Assembly (NCBI GenBank): GCA_947304155.1 | Contig: CAMZAD010000005.1 | Coordinates: 1-61,604 of the forward strand | DNA from: an uncultured Candidatus Saccharibacteria bacterium | Lineage (GTDB): Bacteria > Patescibacteriota > Saccharimonadia > Saccharimonadales > Saccharimonadaceae | Length of the DNA: 61,604 bases | Direction of reading: 5' to 3' | Shown: piece by piece, positions 9,201 through 15,984 of the stretch | How positions within the stretch are numbered: the first letter of the stretch is position 1 | Layout: each line of letters starts with the position of its first letter | The notes under the pieces: model-generated | Told to the model about the DNA's origin: nothing | The model's input: the letters and a program-made list of their open reading frames with translations, nothing else | The model's database searches: none | Position numbers and translations under genes: made by a program

Positions 9201-10023
9201 CTTTTGGTGGAATGACGTGAAGCTGGAAGTCCTTCAAGGTCATACGATTCGTATCAGAAAGGTTAGATGCGGTACCGATACAAAGTAAAACTTCGTGTGC
9301 ATCTTGGTCGTCGTGTTTCAAATAGTGGCCATCACATGTCACAACTAGCGGCAAACCAGTCTCTTTGGCGATTCTCTGCAAACCTTGGTTAATTTTATTC
9401 TGAACATCCCAGTGGGTTGGTGAATTTGGGTGACCATGATCCTGCATCTCAAGGTAAAATCTATCGCCATAGACTTTGTGATACCACTCAACCAATTTCA
9501 TGGCGCCGTCATAGTCGCCATTTTTGAGACAAACTGAGATTTCAGAGCTAGCACAGCCAGAGAGACAGATAATTCCCTCGTTATATTGTTCCATGATTTC
9601 GTGGTCAATACGAGGTTTATAGTATTTACCATTGACTTCTGCTTCAGTAGCTAGGCGACAGAGGTTCTCAAAGCCCTTGTCATTCATCGCAAGTAAAGTA
9701 ATATGGAAGCGTTCCTTATCGTGAGCCGGGTCCTTATCCATACGACCGCGCGCCGCAACATAGGCTTCGCAGCCCAAGATTGGCTTAATTTCGGCCGCAC
9801 CCGCCTCCTTATAAAGCTCAACGAGGCCAGACATCGTGCCATGGTCCGTCACGGCCACCGCTTCCATTCCTTGCTCCTTCACATAGTGAACGAGGTCTGG
9901 AATTTTAGTTAAACCATCAAGGAGTGAATAATGAGTGTGATTATGAAGATGCACAAAATCTTTTGGCTCAAGTTTGGAGCCATCAACATCTTCGCGTTTT
10001 AGAAAAATCACCTCCTTGGTCAT
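6286..10023 (-). CDS. dnaE: DNA polymerase III alpha subunit
   Basis: A 1245-residue replicative polymerase, slightly longer than E. coli DnaE (1160). The N-terminal PHP domain starts at about residue 23 (FVHLHNHTHYSLLDG, with VTDHGTMSG). The palm carries MPDIDTDIQDTRRDEV near residue 440. The finger and tower region includes SHGVHACGVVIAP and ALYRPGPMQFI. Near the C-terminus are an OB fold (VIIGGIITNVKTLLTKS), a charged linker and a conserved tail. The -10 box TATAAT (10035-10030) ends six bases before the ATG, which is the leaderless arrangement. A perfect 11-base complement of the usual 16S rRNA 3' tail (AAGGAGGTGAT) lies inside the gene at 10017-10007, four bases after the ATG. Confidence 0.98.
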   Translation of the reverse strand: MTKEVIFLKREDVDGSKLEPKDFVHLHNHTHYSLLDGLTKIPDLVHYVKEQGMEAVAVTDHGTMSGLVELYKEAGAAEIKPILGCEAYVAARGRMDKDPAHDKERFHITLLAMNDKGFENLCRLATEAEVNGKYYKPRIDHEIMEQYNEGIICLSGCASSEISVCLKNGDYDGAMKLVEWYHKVYGDRFYLEMQDHGHPNSPTHWDVQNKINQGLQRIAKETGLPLVVTCDGHYLKHDDQDAHEVLLCIGTASNLSDTNRMTLKDFQLHVIPPKEIIDRWKDDFPEAVKNTRVIADRCTTKLELGRILIPKYEVPEGETEKSYLDKLVFQGLAFRYGGKTQEEAAKMTVEECRAILPEKVLERIDYELSVVDKMGYNGYFLIVQDFINWGKNQRIVYGPGRGSAAGAILAYALRITELDPLKYDLLFERFLNPDRISMPDIDTDIQDTRRDEVIEYCTRKYGKGRVSNICTFGKMMGKMAVRDVARVLEVPYADADRLAKMVPDPEMGHHVPLSRAIKEAPDLKREYEHNPVAKEVLDFAIKLEGTIRSHGVHACGVVIAPDDLVKFLPLEVSAKGPLATQFPSTQVEELGLLKMDFLGLMNLSVINNALRMIRKVYKNDLDLYSVPLDDPKAYELLQSAQTTGVFQLESAGMKRYLKDLKASSFEDIIAMVALYRPGPMQFIDSFIRRKHGEEPITYLHPGLENSLKSTYGIMIYQEQFMQISKEWCGFTGGQADTLRKAVGKKKVDLMNKVKPEFIKGAVEVGGATEEIAETFWGQLLDFANYCFNKSHAACYALIAYWTAYLKAHYPDAFMAALMTSDMRSTDRLAIEMSECKNMGIKVLGPDINQSYADFAIVGGENTIRFGLSAIKGMGKALIEEVVIPEREKNGPFKSVCDFAKRVDSTKFNKKSWESAIKTGAFDRFGDRSDLLFNLEQIQAYGSKMQKDSANGQTDLFGLMGDVGQIPEPEIVPAPTKIGDKERLLWERDLMGLYLSAHPLDKYDTYFEEQTHPYSYINAENDGKKVIIGGIITNVKTLLTKSNTKMAFVTIESKTASAEVLVFPKLFEENGGKFVVDNIVKIPGRINAKDKDGNPTSDIKIIADDVYVIADDTLENYEPTGTHLKEPEDAPVPRRRSKTSAERVSPKKEALPNEHQAEEESYHSITPPTDPRKQKLYILVEQPDNVEILTKIKQLCDKNLGVQEVILVLKDETGKKPLRMPFKVQASAELQSELKKVVGENAVVLK

Positions 10024-10029
10024 GTGTTT

Positions 10030-10038
10030 ATTATAGCA
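10030..10038 (-). promoter_or_regulatory. dnaE promoter, leaderless type
   Basis: Extended -10 TGCTATAAT on the minus strand, six bases from the ATG. It lies just upstream of dnaE, starting inside the 20-bp gap and reaching into nothing else; any -35 would fall inside the end of the upstream FISUMP gene. Confidence 0.7.
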
Positions 10039-10043
10039 CAGAA

Positions 10044-11369
10044 CTACCTGGATACGCAGCGGATTGGAAGGCCGTAGTTGCGTGGATTACCAGCCTCAGC
10101 CGCCATGACCGCATATGAGGTTTCTGAGTAGTGCATAATTGAAAGTATTGAGCGATGGGTGGAGTTATATGAATAAGTTAAAGTCCACCATGCGCCGGAT
10201 GGCATTCCAATAAAGCTACCAGAGGCAGAAATGTTACCAACTAGACTAAAGTTGAATGGAGCGGTGGTTGCAATTTCATATCCAGTTTGGTCGCTAGTAA
10301 TACTATGTGCTGAAAGAAGGGTGGCATATTCTGAATAAGTTGGGAGTCTCCAACCTCTTGGACAAATTGAATAGTCGTCCGGTGTAGTATTGTCGGCACC
10401 CGTAATTGTGCCAGCCGAAGCGGCCGCGAAGTTGTAATAATAAGTGTCTGTTGATGAAACATAATAGATTTGCGGGACATCATATGAATCAGCTACCCAG
10501 CCTGCCGACGAAGTAACTGCAACAGGAACCGTGAAGCTAGTGTCAACATCTGAGTCGCGTGGAGTAAGGACTCTGTCGCCGCCGCCCGTAACAGTGCCAT
10601 CAATCGCAAGGTCATCCGACATCCAGCATTTACCATCTTTAGCTCTAAAAATTGAATAAGTTTTATTGTCGCGAGTGTCGGTCAAGGTTTTGGTGCCGCC
10701 CTCGTCAGTTGCAGTGCAGATTGCTGTGGTCATTTGTTGCATGTTTGTTAGGTTGTTGATGGTTGCGACTGGCGTGGCGTGTGCGACAGCTGTAAACATA
10801 ATATTCTTCGTATAAGTACCAGAAGAAAGAGCTGTGTCAATTTTCATACCAAAATAAACGTCGTTAGTTTTTTCGGCTGAGCTCGGGGCGTGATCAAGAT
10901 TGCGAAGTTGAGCTGGGCTGTTTAAAAGCGGGATTTTCGAGAAGTTCGTATTATCGGTGCCATAGCCCCATTCATTGCTCGCCATAGTCGCGGAAGTCAC
11001 AGCAGAATTAAAATCAGAGGCAATAGTTGATTCTGAAGTAAGCGATATCATCGCATTAGCATTGTCATCGGAGGACATATAAAGCTCATAGCCAGCACTA
11101 CTGTTAGTTGTAACCGTAGCAGTGACTTTCTTAGACTCAAAATAACCCGCACTAGTTGGTGTGATATTAAAATTCAAGGCATTAGTATTAAGTTCAAGCG
11201 AAAGAACGGAGCTGTTATTAACCTTAACTTCAAGGACGCGCTCGACCGCATCAGAGAGATTAATTGGAGCAAGGGTATTTATAAGCAAGAAACCAAAAAG
11301 ACAACTGACAATGCCAGTGCAAGCGTAGATTAGAAGCTGCTCGTGGCGTAGCGTCCTCTTAAGCTTCAA
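10044..11369 (-). CDS. FISUMP-domain surface protein 1
   Basis: A 441-residue secreted or anchored protein. Residues 13-35 are a hydrophobic signal/anchor. Residues about 45-200 are a Ser/Thr/Asn-rich beta domain shared with the three proteins at 41.3-45.5 kb (SVLSLELNTNALNFNITP, then SGTYTKNIMFTAVAHATP). Residues about 215-441 are a Fibrobacter succinogenes major paralogous (FISUMP) domain: DTRDNKTYSIFRAKDGKCWM, SICPRGWRLPT, and the C-terminal LPIRCVSR. The conserved Cys probably form disulfides. Start is TTG at 11369 behind an ideal AAGGAGG; the -35/-10 spacer of its promoter holds a 13-bp dyad. Probably surface-exposed; role in attachment is inference. Confidence 0.85.
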   Translation of the reverse strand: MKLKRTLRHEQLLIYACTGIVSCLFGFLLINTLAPINLSDAVERVLEVKVNNSSVLSLELNTNALNFNITPTSAGYFESKKVTATVTTNSSAGYELYMSSDDNANAMISLTSESTIASDFNSAVTSATMASNEWGYGTDNTNFSKIPLLNSPAQLRNLDHAPSSAEKTNDVYFGMKIDTALSSGTYTKNIMFTAVAHATPVATINNLTNMQQMTTAICTATDEGGTKTLTDTRDNKTYSIFRAKDGKCWMSDDLAIDGTVTGGGDRVLTPRDSDVDTSFTVPVAVTSSAGWVADSYDVPQIYYVSSTDTYYYNFAAASAGTITGADNTTPDDYSICPRGWRLPTYSEYATLLSAHSITSDQTGYEIATTAPFNFSLVGNISASGSFIGMPSGAWWTLTYSYNSTHRSILSIMHYSETSYAVMAAEAGNPRNYGLPIRCVSR

Positions 11370-11391
11370 TTTTGCCTCCTTATTACTTATG

Positions 11392-11420
11392 ATTATACAT
11401 CGCCAAGTTGGCGTTGTAAA
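11392..11420 (-). promoter_or_regulatory. Promoter of FISUMP gene 1 with operator-like dyad
   Basis: TTTACA, 17 bp, TATAAT on the minus strand. The spacer contains the perfect dyad CGCCAA-N-TTGGCG at 11401-11413, placed where a repressor would block polymerase. No T-run follows, so it is not a terminator for the upstream gene. Confidence 0.65.
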
Positions 11421-11780
11421 CTAACCTCTTAAGACATTTAACAACCAGTCAAGCAGAGTTGTACCGATTGGTAAATGGCTTGAGAGCCAAGCCAAAAGGA
11501 AGACCACAATGGAAACAATTACGGTACCACCGAGAAAGGTTCCAAGGCCAAAGAAAACCCCGCGGAAAAAGTTGATGCGATAGATTCGTTTACGATTCTT
11601 GTAGCAATCATAAAACAAATCCTCTATCACCTGATATTTCACGACATCCATTTTTCGTTTTTCGCTCTTAGTGAGCTCTGGCTCGGTGTCGGTTTTAGCA
11701 CTAGATTTCGCGCCGGCTTTTTCGTCGGCGCTAGTTTTATCTTCAGGTTTTGCAACTTTTTCGCGGGGCTCGTCCATCAT
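11421..11780 (-). CDS. Small membrane protein with charged cytoplasmic half, 119 aa
   Basis: Not recognised. Residues 1-70 are charged and Lys/Glu/Ala-rich (EKVAKPEDKTSADEKAGAKS). Residues 72-82 (YNCYK-like KNRKRIYRINF region) lead into one long or two short membrane segments at about 80-115 (GLGTFLGGTVIVSIVVFLLA). There are two ATGs in tandem at 11780 and 11777. It follows the YtxH-like gene by four bases, so the two are one operon and probably co-translated. Confidence 0.7.
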   Translation of the reverse strand: MMDEPREKVAKPEDKTSADEKAGAKSSAKTDTEPELTKSEKRKMDVVKYQVIEDLFYDCYKNRKRIYRINFFRGVFFGLGTFLGGTVIVSIVVFLLAWLSSHLPIGTTLLDWLLNVLRG

Positions 11781-11784
11781 CTAA

Positions 11785-12096
11785 TTATTTTCCAGCGACA
11801 CGCTTAGCTGATTTCTTTGCTGCAGCAACAGTCTTTTTAGCGCGAGCAGATGAAGCCTTAGCCTCTTTCTTTGCAACTTTAGCGACGTTTTTTGCACCTT
11901 TTTCGTCAGCTTTTTTATCAGCTTTGATGCGGCATGAAAGCTTCTTTGCTTCACATTTTGCCTTGCAAGCAGCTTTGCCAACTTTTTCGCGGTTTTCTTT
12001 CTTTGATAAGAATACAGCAGATGCACCAGCACCAATCCCAAGGATTGCACCTAGGAGAAATCCACCTTTTTTCTTTTTCTGAGCTTTTTTAGCCAT
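11785..12096 (-). CDS. YtxH-like membrane protein with histone-like Lys/Ala tail, 103 aa
   Basis: Starts MAKKAQKKKKGG, then a glycine-rich membrane segment (FLLGAILGIGAGASAVFL, residues 13-30) followed by SKKENREKVGK; this layout matches YtxH-type proteins. Residues 35-103 are almost only Lys, Ala, Arg and Ser (KKTVAAAKKSAKRVAGK), like bacterial H1-type histone tails. The tail should be cytoplasmic and could bind nucleic acid or an acidic surface, tying it to the membrane; this is inference. The ATG is preceded by AGAAAGGGTGG. An extended -10 (TGTTAAAAT) lies upstream near 12135. Confidence 0.7.
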   Translation of the reverse strand: MAKKAQKKKKGGFLLGAILGIGAGASAVFLSKKENREKVGKAACKAKCEAKKLSCRIKADKKADEKGAKNVAKVAKKEAKASSARAKKTVAAAKKSAKRVAGK

Positions 12097-12160
12097 TTTC
12101 CACCCTTTCTAAAGTGAATATTAATTTGACTATATTTTAACACAAGCGGTTAAACAATGC

Positions 12161-12190
12161 AAAAATCCGGGCGAAAAACCCGGATTTCGT
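12161..12190 (-). terminator. Terminator of the HdeD-like gene
   Basis: ATCCGGG and CCCGGAT with a 7-base loop; the T-run on the minus strand follows. Confidence 0.8.
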
Positions 12191-12203
12191 TTTCTGATTT
12201 ATT

Positions 12204-12899
12204 TTAGCGACGAGCGGTCTTTTTTGCAGACTTTTTAGCGGTCGTCTTTTTTGCAGCTGTTTTCTTTACGGTTGCAGCTTTTTTAGCTGGAGCAGCTACA
12301 GCTTTTCTAGCTTTAGCTTTCTCGGCGTTTTCTGCTTTAAGTTCGCCGGCTTGGTCGTGGTTGTGAACACCGTAGATCAAGTTTGCTAGGCCATAAAGTG
12401 ACATGTAAGCACCGAAGATTTTAATGAATGTTGGAGCGTTTGCTTCGACCACTGCGTTACCTGAGTTCAAGATTACGAAGCCCATGATTGCGCCACAGAT
12501 ACCGGTGATAACCCAGATGAATTTGTCGGTTTTATCATCAACGGCTTTAAGACCGATGAGGATTTCAAGCGTACCGCGAGCAACAGTGTAGCCAGCAATC
12601 ATTGCAAGATGCCAAACTGCGTTCTGATTTGAAGTGAAGAGTAATGCAAAGGCGATTGCAATTTCAACGAGTGCTGAAACAAGAACAAAGCCCCAGGTTT
12701 CGTTCAAGTGAGCACGGCGAAGCAAGTTAACAAGCTCGATAATGCCGAGACCTAGAAGCAAGCTTCCTACGATTACAACGAGCGAGCTCGCGTCTGATAA
12801 TTTTGTGAAAAGTGCAAACCAGCCAAAGAGCAAAGCAACTGCACCTTCAAGAGCGAAAATAAGCCAGTGGCTATCGACATATTTTCTTTTAATTGACAT
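12204..12899 (-). CDS. HdeD / DUF308-like membrane protein with Lys/Ala tail, 231 aa
   Basis: Residues 10-185 hold about six hydrophobic segments in three pairs (HWLIFALEGAVALLFGWFAL, VVIVGSLLLGLGIIELVNLL and others), the repeat pattern of DUF308/HdeD proteins. Residues 195-231 are a strongly basic Lys/Ala/Thr tail (KTAAKKTTAKKSAKKTARR), again like histone H1. HdeD in E. coli is linked to acid resistance, but the function of the wider family is unknown. A longer frame opens 38 codons upstream; the ATG at 12899 is chosen because AAGGAG sits five bases before it and a promoter (TTGTGT-17-TAAAAT) lies between the two. Confidence 0.8.
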   Translation of the reverse strand: MSIKRKYVDSHWLIFALEGAVALLFGWFALFTKLSDASSLVVIVGSLLLGLGIIELVNLLRRAHLNETWGFVLVSALVEIAIAFALLFTSNQNAVWHLAMIAGYTVARGTLEILIGLKAVDDKTDKFIWVITGICGAIMGFVILNSGNAVVEANAPTFIKIFGAYMSLYGLANLIYGVHNHDQAGELKAENAEKAKARKAVAAPAKKAATVKKTAAKKTTAKKSAKKTARR

Positions 12900-12963
12900 A
12901 CAACTCCTTAAAGTGTTAATAATTCTTATGCTTATTTTAACAAAAATTTGAAAAAACACAATA

Positions 12964-12996
12964 AAAAGGAGCCGGTAAATTACACCGGCCCTTTTT
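12964..12996. terminator. Terminator of the 13026-14570 gene
   Basis: GCCGGT and ACCGGC with a 7-base loop, extended by AAAAGG/CCTTTT on the flanks. Confidence 0.8.
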
Positions 12997-13025
12997 AAAG
13001 AAAGGAGGGACAAGACGTGGAAAGA

Positions 13026-14570
13026 TTAGTTGTCATCATCTGAGAAAAACGGATTAGTAAATGGTACATCATAAGCGTCCTTATACGGATCAAAGTCTGG
13101 CTCAGTTATGCGATAGGATTTAATCTCCTGTTCCACACGCTTATGCCAGTCAAAAATCTTATTAGGACGATATCTTATGGCGGTCTGCATTGGCATATTG
13201 CCAACATCGGCAACCATTAAGCCACAACATTTGTGGTGATTTGGAAGACAGGCATAGGCATTGAACGGCACAAGTAGATGCTCATACTCATTCGTCGCGG
13301 GATTATGAATGCTTTCGACAATGGTTTTAAACTTTCCATTCATCATTACTACACAATATCCCGGAACATCAAACTTACTGGCATATTCTCGCGCAAGAAC
13401 AAAGGCTTCTTCATCCTCAGTTAATCTCTCAAAGGACTCTACATTATACCCACTCGAGAAGATACTGAATTTTTCGTTAGACGGCAAAACCTTCTTACCA
13501 CTCTCGATCGTGTATTTTCTGATCTGACTAATGTCACACGGCGAGAAGTAGGGTGGATAGGCATCCAGATTAGCATAATGCCCCTTCATCTCTCCTGTAG
13601 CCTCGTCAATTTCAGCTGGTATTTCCAAGAGGATAGTTTCCTTCTCGTGATAACACTTGCCACTATACCAGTACTCCTGTTTGTCGGCATAATAACCGTC
13701 ATCCGGCGTAGTTTTTGCATCACCTGGCTTTGGTTTATTAGTTGGCTGATTTGTTTTACAGTTTGCAATATGCTCAGAAATCTTTTCTTGAAGATTATCT
13801 TCATCTACTCTAATCGGCTCAAATTCTTTGGCATGTCCGCAGGCCTTGGCGATTTTCGCAAATCTCAGATAGGTATTTACCTCAATCTCATAAGCATTTT
13901 TATCACCGTTTGTTATCATAATCTTTGATTCTTCAGGTCTATGTTTCTTTACTTCATCAATTGGAATTGCTGCAATGGCAGGAATGCGTACCCTGAGATA
14001 TAGATCAAGTTTTGCTAGGTTTTCCGGATAAGCAATTTTCACTAGCTGTATAATTACGGTAACTGGTTTTGCATCACTCTTTAATTCGATGTCGTGGACA
14101 ATCCTAAAGCCATTCTGGTCAATCTCTCTAGTCAAGATTTCCTGAATGTCTCTATCAGCATCCGTGAGTTCAGTACTCTCTTCAGGCTCTTCTTCAAGGC
14201 CAGGCATTTCGCCATTTTGAAGCATCTCAAGAAGCGCTTCCATGCCACCAACATCAGCCAAGATTTCGGCCATCCACTCTTTCACTGCACCTTCTGGAAG
14301 TTCCTCGTCTTCTTTCAGACCAAGTTCCTCGCGAAGTGCAATTACCACCGTTGCAATATAGTTAGCAAACTCAGGCGGATAATCAGGTTCGTCAGGACTT
14401 TCATTTGAGAGAGTCTCTGTTTCAGGGACCTTGTTAACGGTTACGTTTTGGATTGAATCGTTTAAACCTTGCTTTGGCTCTGGCTTGGTTGAGCCAGTCG
14501 CATCAGAGCCGGTTTTTAGAGCCGTCTTTTTCTTGCTTTCATCTTTTTTTCCATTCTGGTTTTTTCTCAT
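13026..14570 (-). CDS. Large orphan protein, 514 aa
   Basis: Not recognised. Residues 1-70 are a disordered Lys/Ser/Thr/Glu-rich head (MRKNQNGKKDESKKKTALKT). Residues about 75-140 are acidic and helical (FANYIATVVIALREELGLK). The remaining 370 residues look globular, with a Cys/His-bearing stretch near the end (CLPNHHKCCGLMVADVGNM). No signal or membrane segment is seen, so it is probably cytoplasmic. A longer frame would start at GTG 14579, but the ATG at 14570 has AGGAGG at ideal spacing. Its promoter overlaps the divergent promoter of the uridylyltransferase gene at 14630-14664. Confidence 0.75.
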   Translation of the reverse strand: MRKNQNGKKDESKKKTALKTGSDATGSTKPEPKQGLNDSIQNVTVNKVPETETLSNESPDEPDYPPEFANYIATVVIALREELGLKEDEELPEGAVKEWMAEILADVGGMEALLEMLQNGEMPGLEEEPEESTELTDADRDIQEILTREIDQNGFRIVHDIELKSDAKPVTVIIQLVKIAYPENLAKLDLYLRVRIPAIAAIPIDEVKKHRPEESKIMITNGDKNAYEIEVNTYLRFAKIAKACGHAKEFEPIRVDEDNLQEKISEHIANCKTNQPTNKPKPGDAKTTPDDGYYADKQEYWYSGKCYHEKETILLEIPAEIDEATGEMKGHYANLDAYPPYFSPCDISQIRKYTIESGKKVLPSNEKFSIFSSGYNVESFERLTEDEEAFVLAREYASKFDVPGYCVVMMNGKFKTIVESIHNPATNEYEHLLVPFNAYACLPNHHKCCGLMVADVGNMPMQTAIRYRPNKIFDWHKRVEQEIKSYRITEPDFDPYKDAYDVPFTNPFFSDDDN

Positions 14571-14635
14571 AAAAACCACCTCCTATCAAAGTGCTCAACG
14601 GTTGACAACAGTTGCTATTTATATTTTACCATATT

Positions 14636-14664
14636 TTGTCAAAAATAGCGCCATATGCTATAAT
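14636..14664 (+). promoter_or_regulatory. galU-like gene promoter, overlapping a divergent promoter
   Basis: TTGTCA, 17 bp, TATAAT in extended form (TGCTATAAT). On the opposite strand an extended -10 (TGGTAAAAT, near 14622-14630) drives the 13026-14570 gene, so the two compete for the same DNA. Confidence 0.8.
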
Positions 14665-14683
14665 GAAGTCTCAAGGAGAACTT

Positions 14684-15562
14684 ATGAATTACAAACTACC
14701 TACTAAGGCTATCATCACCGATGCTGGTTTTGCTAGTCGCTATTTGCCAATTACAAAAACAGTTCCTAAGGCGATGCTTCCACTTGGAAACCGTCCAATC
14801 ATGCAACTTGTAGTTGAAGAGTGTGCAGAGGCAGGAATTAAAGAAATTATCATCGTTGCCACCCATGAAGGTAAGGCAGTCTACGAAGATTATTTCAACA
14901 ACGCTTGCACCAAGATTAAGAAACAACTTCACGCTCAAGGCAAAGATGACCGCTATGCAGCTATCTCAAAGGTCCTTGATATGCCAAAAATCACTGTGAT
15001 TGAACAGGACCCAGCTTATCCTTATGGTAACGGTTCCCCAATCGCATCTGCTCGTAAGTTTATCAATGACGACGAAGCTTTCGTAGTTGCTTACTCTGAT
15101 GACGTAGTATTCGGTAGCTCTGATATTAAGACTTTGATTGAGTCTTACAAGAAGCACGAAGATGCAAAAGCAATTATCATCTCACAAGAAATGCCACGCG
15201 AAGTTTTGAACAAGTATGGCATCATCCGCTTGGCTGACGAAACTAAAATGACACTCGACAACATCGTTGAGAAACCAGCAATTGAAGATGCTCCTTCAAA
15301 TCTTACTTCATACGGTCGCTATCTTCTTACCCCAGAAGTATTTGAACACCTCGACCCAAAGAACACCGGTCTTGATGGCGAGCTTTGGACAGTTGATGCA
15401 ATCACCAAGATGGCAGAGTCTGGTAACGTTTACGTTGAAAAGACTGAAGGCCGCTGGATGACTACTGGCGATCCAAAGAACTACATGTTCGCCCTTCTTC
15501 GCTACACTTTGGACAATGAAGACTTTGCAGACGACGTGCGTGAATTTGTAAAGAATAACTAG
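14684..15562 (+). CDS. galU: UTP-glucose-1-phosphate uridylyltransferase-like nucleotidyltransferase
   Basis: A 292-residue sugar-phosphate nucleotidyltransferase. The GalU head normally reads PAAGLGTRFLPATKAVPKEM; here it is TDAGFASRYLPITKTVPKAM, so the glycine-rich G-X-G-T-R loop is altered to AGFASR while the following LPxTKxVPK is kept. Other GalU landmarks remain: KEIIIVATH, QDPAYPYGNGSP (family uses PxGLGHA), DDVVFG, VEKPAIEDAPS and GRYLLTPEVFEHL. It should make UDP-glucose or a related sugar nucleotide for the envelope; the loop change leaves the exact substrate open. The ATG at 14684 follows AAGGAG. It is first in a two-gene unit. Confidence 0.8.
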   Translation: MNYKLPTKAIITDAGFASRYLPITKTVPKAMLPLGNRPIMQLVVEECAEAGIKEIIIVATHEGKAVYEDYFNNACTKIKKQLHAQGKDDRYAAISKVLDMPKITVIEQDPAYPYGNGSPIASARKFINDDEAFVVAYSDDVVFGSSDIKTLIESYKKHEDAKAIIISQEMPREVLNKYGIIRLADETKMTLDNIVEKPAIEDAPSNLTSYGRYLLTPEVFEHLDPKNTGLDGELWTVDAITKMAESGNVYVEKTEGRWMTTGDPKNYMFALLRYTLDNEDFADDVREFVKNN

Positions 15563-15572
15563 GGAGGTAAAA

Positions 15573-15878
15573 ATGGTAAATCATTTAAACGTTGCAGAGT
15601 GGATTATTGTAGGGATTTTAAGCTTCATGCTTTTCCTCTTCCTACTTCTTGCAGTGATTCTTCTTGTTAAATTGATTAAGATTTCAAACCAAGCTAAGAA
15701 GATTATGGAGACTGGCCAGTCTATCGCCGAGAAGACTGAAGATGTCGTAGATAATGTTAAAGATATGACTTCAGTTGGCGGGCTCGTTAAGGGCTTCACT
15801 AAAGAATATGTTGGCCGCAAGTTCTTTGGCTACGAAGACAAGAAATCTCGCCGCAAAAAAGACGACGACGAGGACTAA
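15573..15878 (+). CDS. Small single-pass membrane protein, 101 aa
   Basis: One strong membrane helix at residues 8-33 (WIIVGILSFMLFLFLLLAVI), then an amphipathic helix (SNQAKKIMETGQSIAEKTED) and a very basic then acidic tail (KKSRRKKDDDED). The layout resembles DUF948-like proteins, but the match is weak. It lies ten bases after the galU-like gene with a strong AGGGAGG, so the two are co-expressed. Confidence 0.7.
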   Translation: MVNHLNVAEWIIVGILSFMLFLFLLLAVILLVKLIKISNQAKKIMETGQSIAEKTEDVVDNVKDMTSVGGLVKGFTKEYVGRKFFGYEDKKSRRKKDDDED

Positions 15879-15890
15879 TCTAGCCCTATC

Positions 15891-15919
15891 TTGACAAAAA
15901 CGTCAAAGTATGCTATAAT
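15891..15919 (+). promoter_or_regulatory. Orphan consensus promoter aimed at a terminator
   Basis: TTGACA, exactly 17 bp, TATAAT with the extended TGC; the best consensus promoter in the window. No gene follows: the predicted +1 at 15926 is about 12 bases before a terminator hairpin. It would give a transcript of roughly 35 nt, or antisense to the FemAB genes on read-through. Confidence 0.7.
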
Positions 15920-15932
15920 AGTAACATATACA

Positions 15933-15959
15933 AAAAATCCGGCAAATCGCCGGTTTTTT
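15933..15959. terminator. Bidirectional terminator at the end of the FemAB operon
   Basis: CCGGC and GCCGG with a short AAATC loop, flanked by six A and six T. Confidence 0.8.
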
Positions 15960-15984
15960 GTTTCTTCTCTATTTTTGACGCTCT

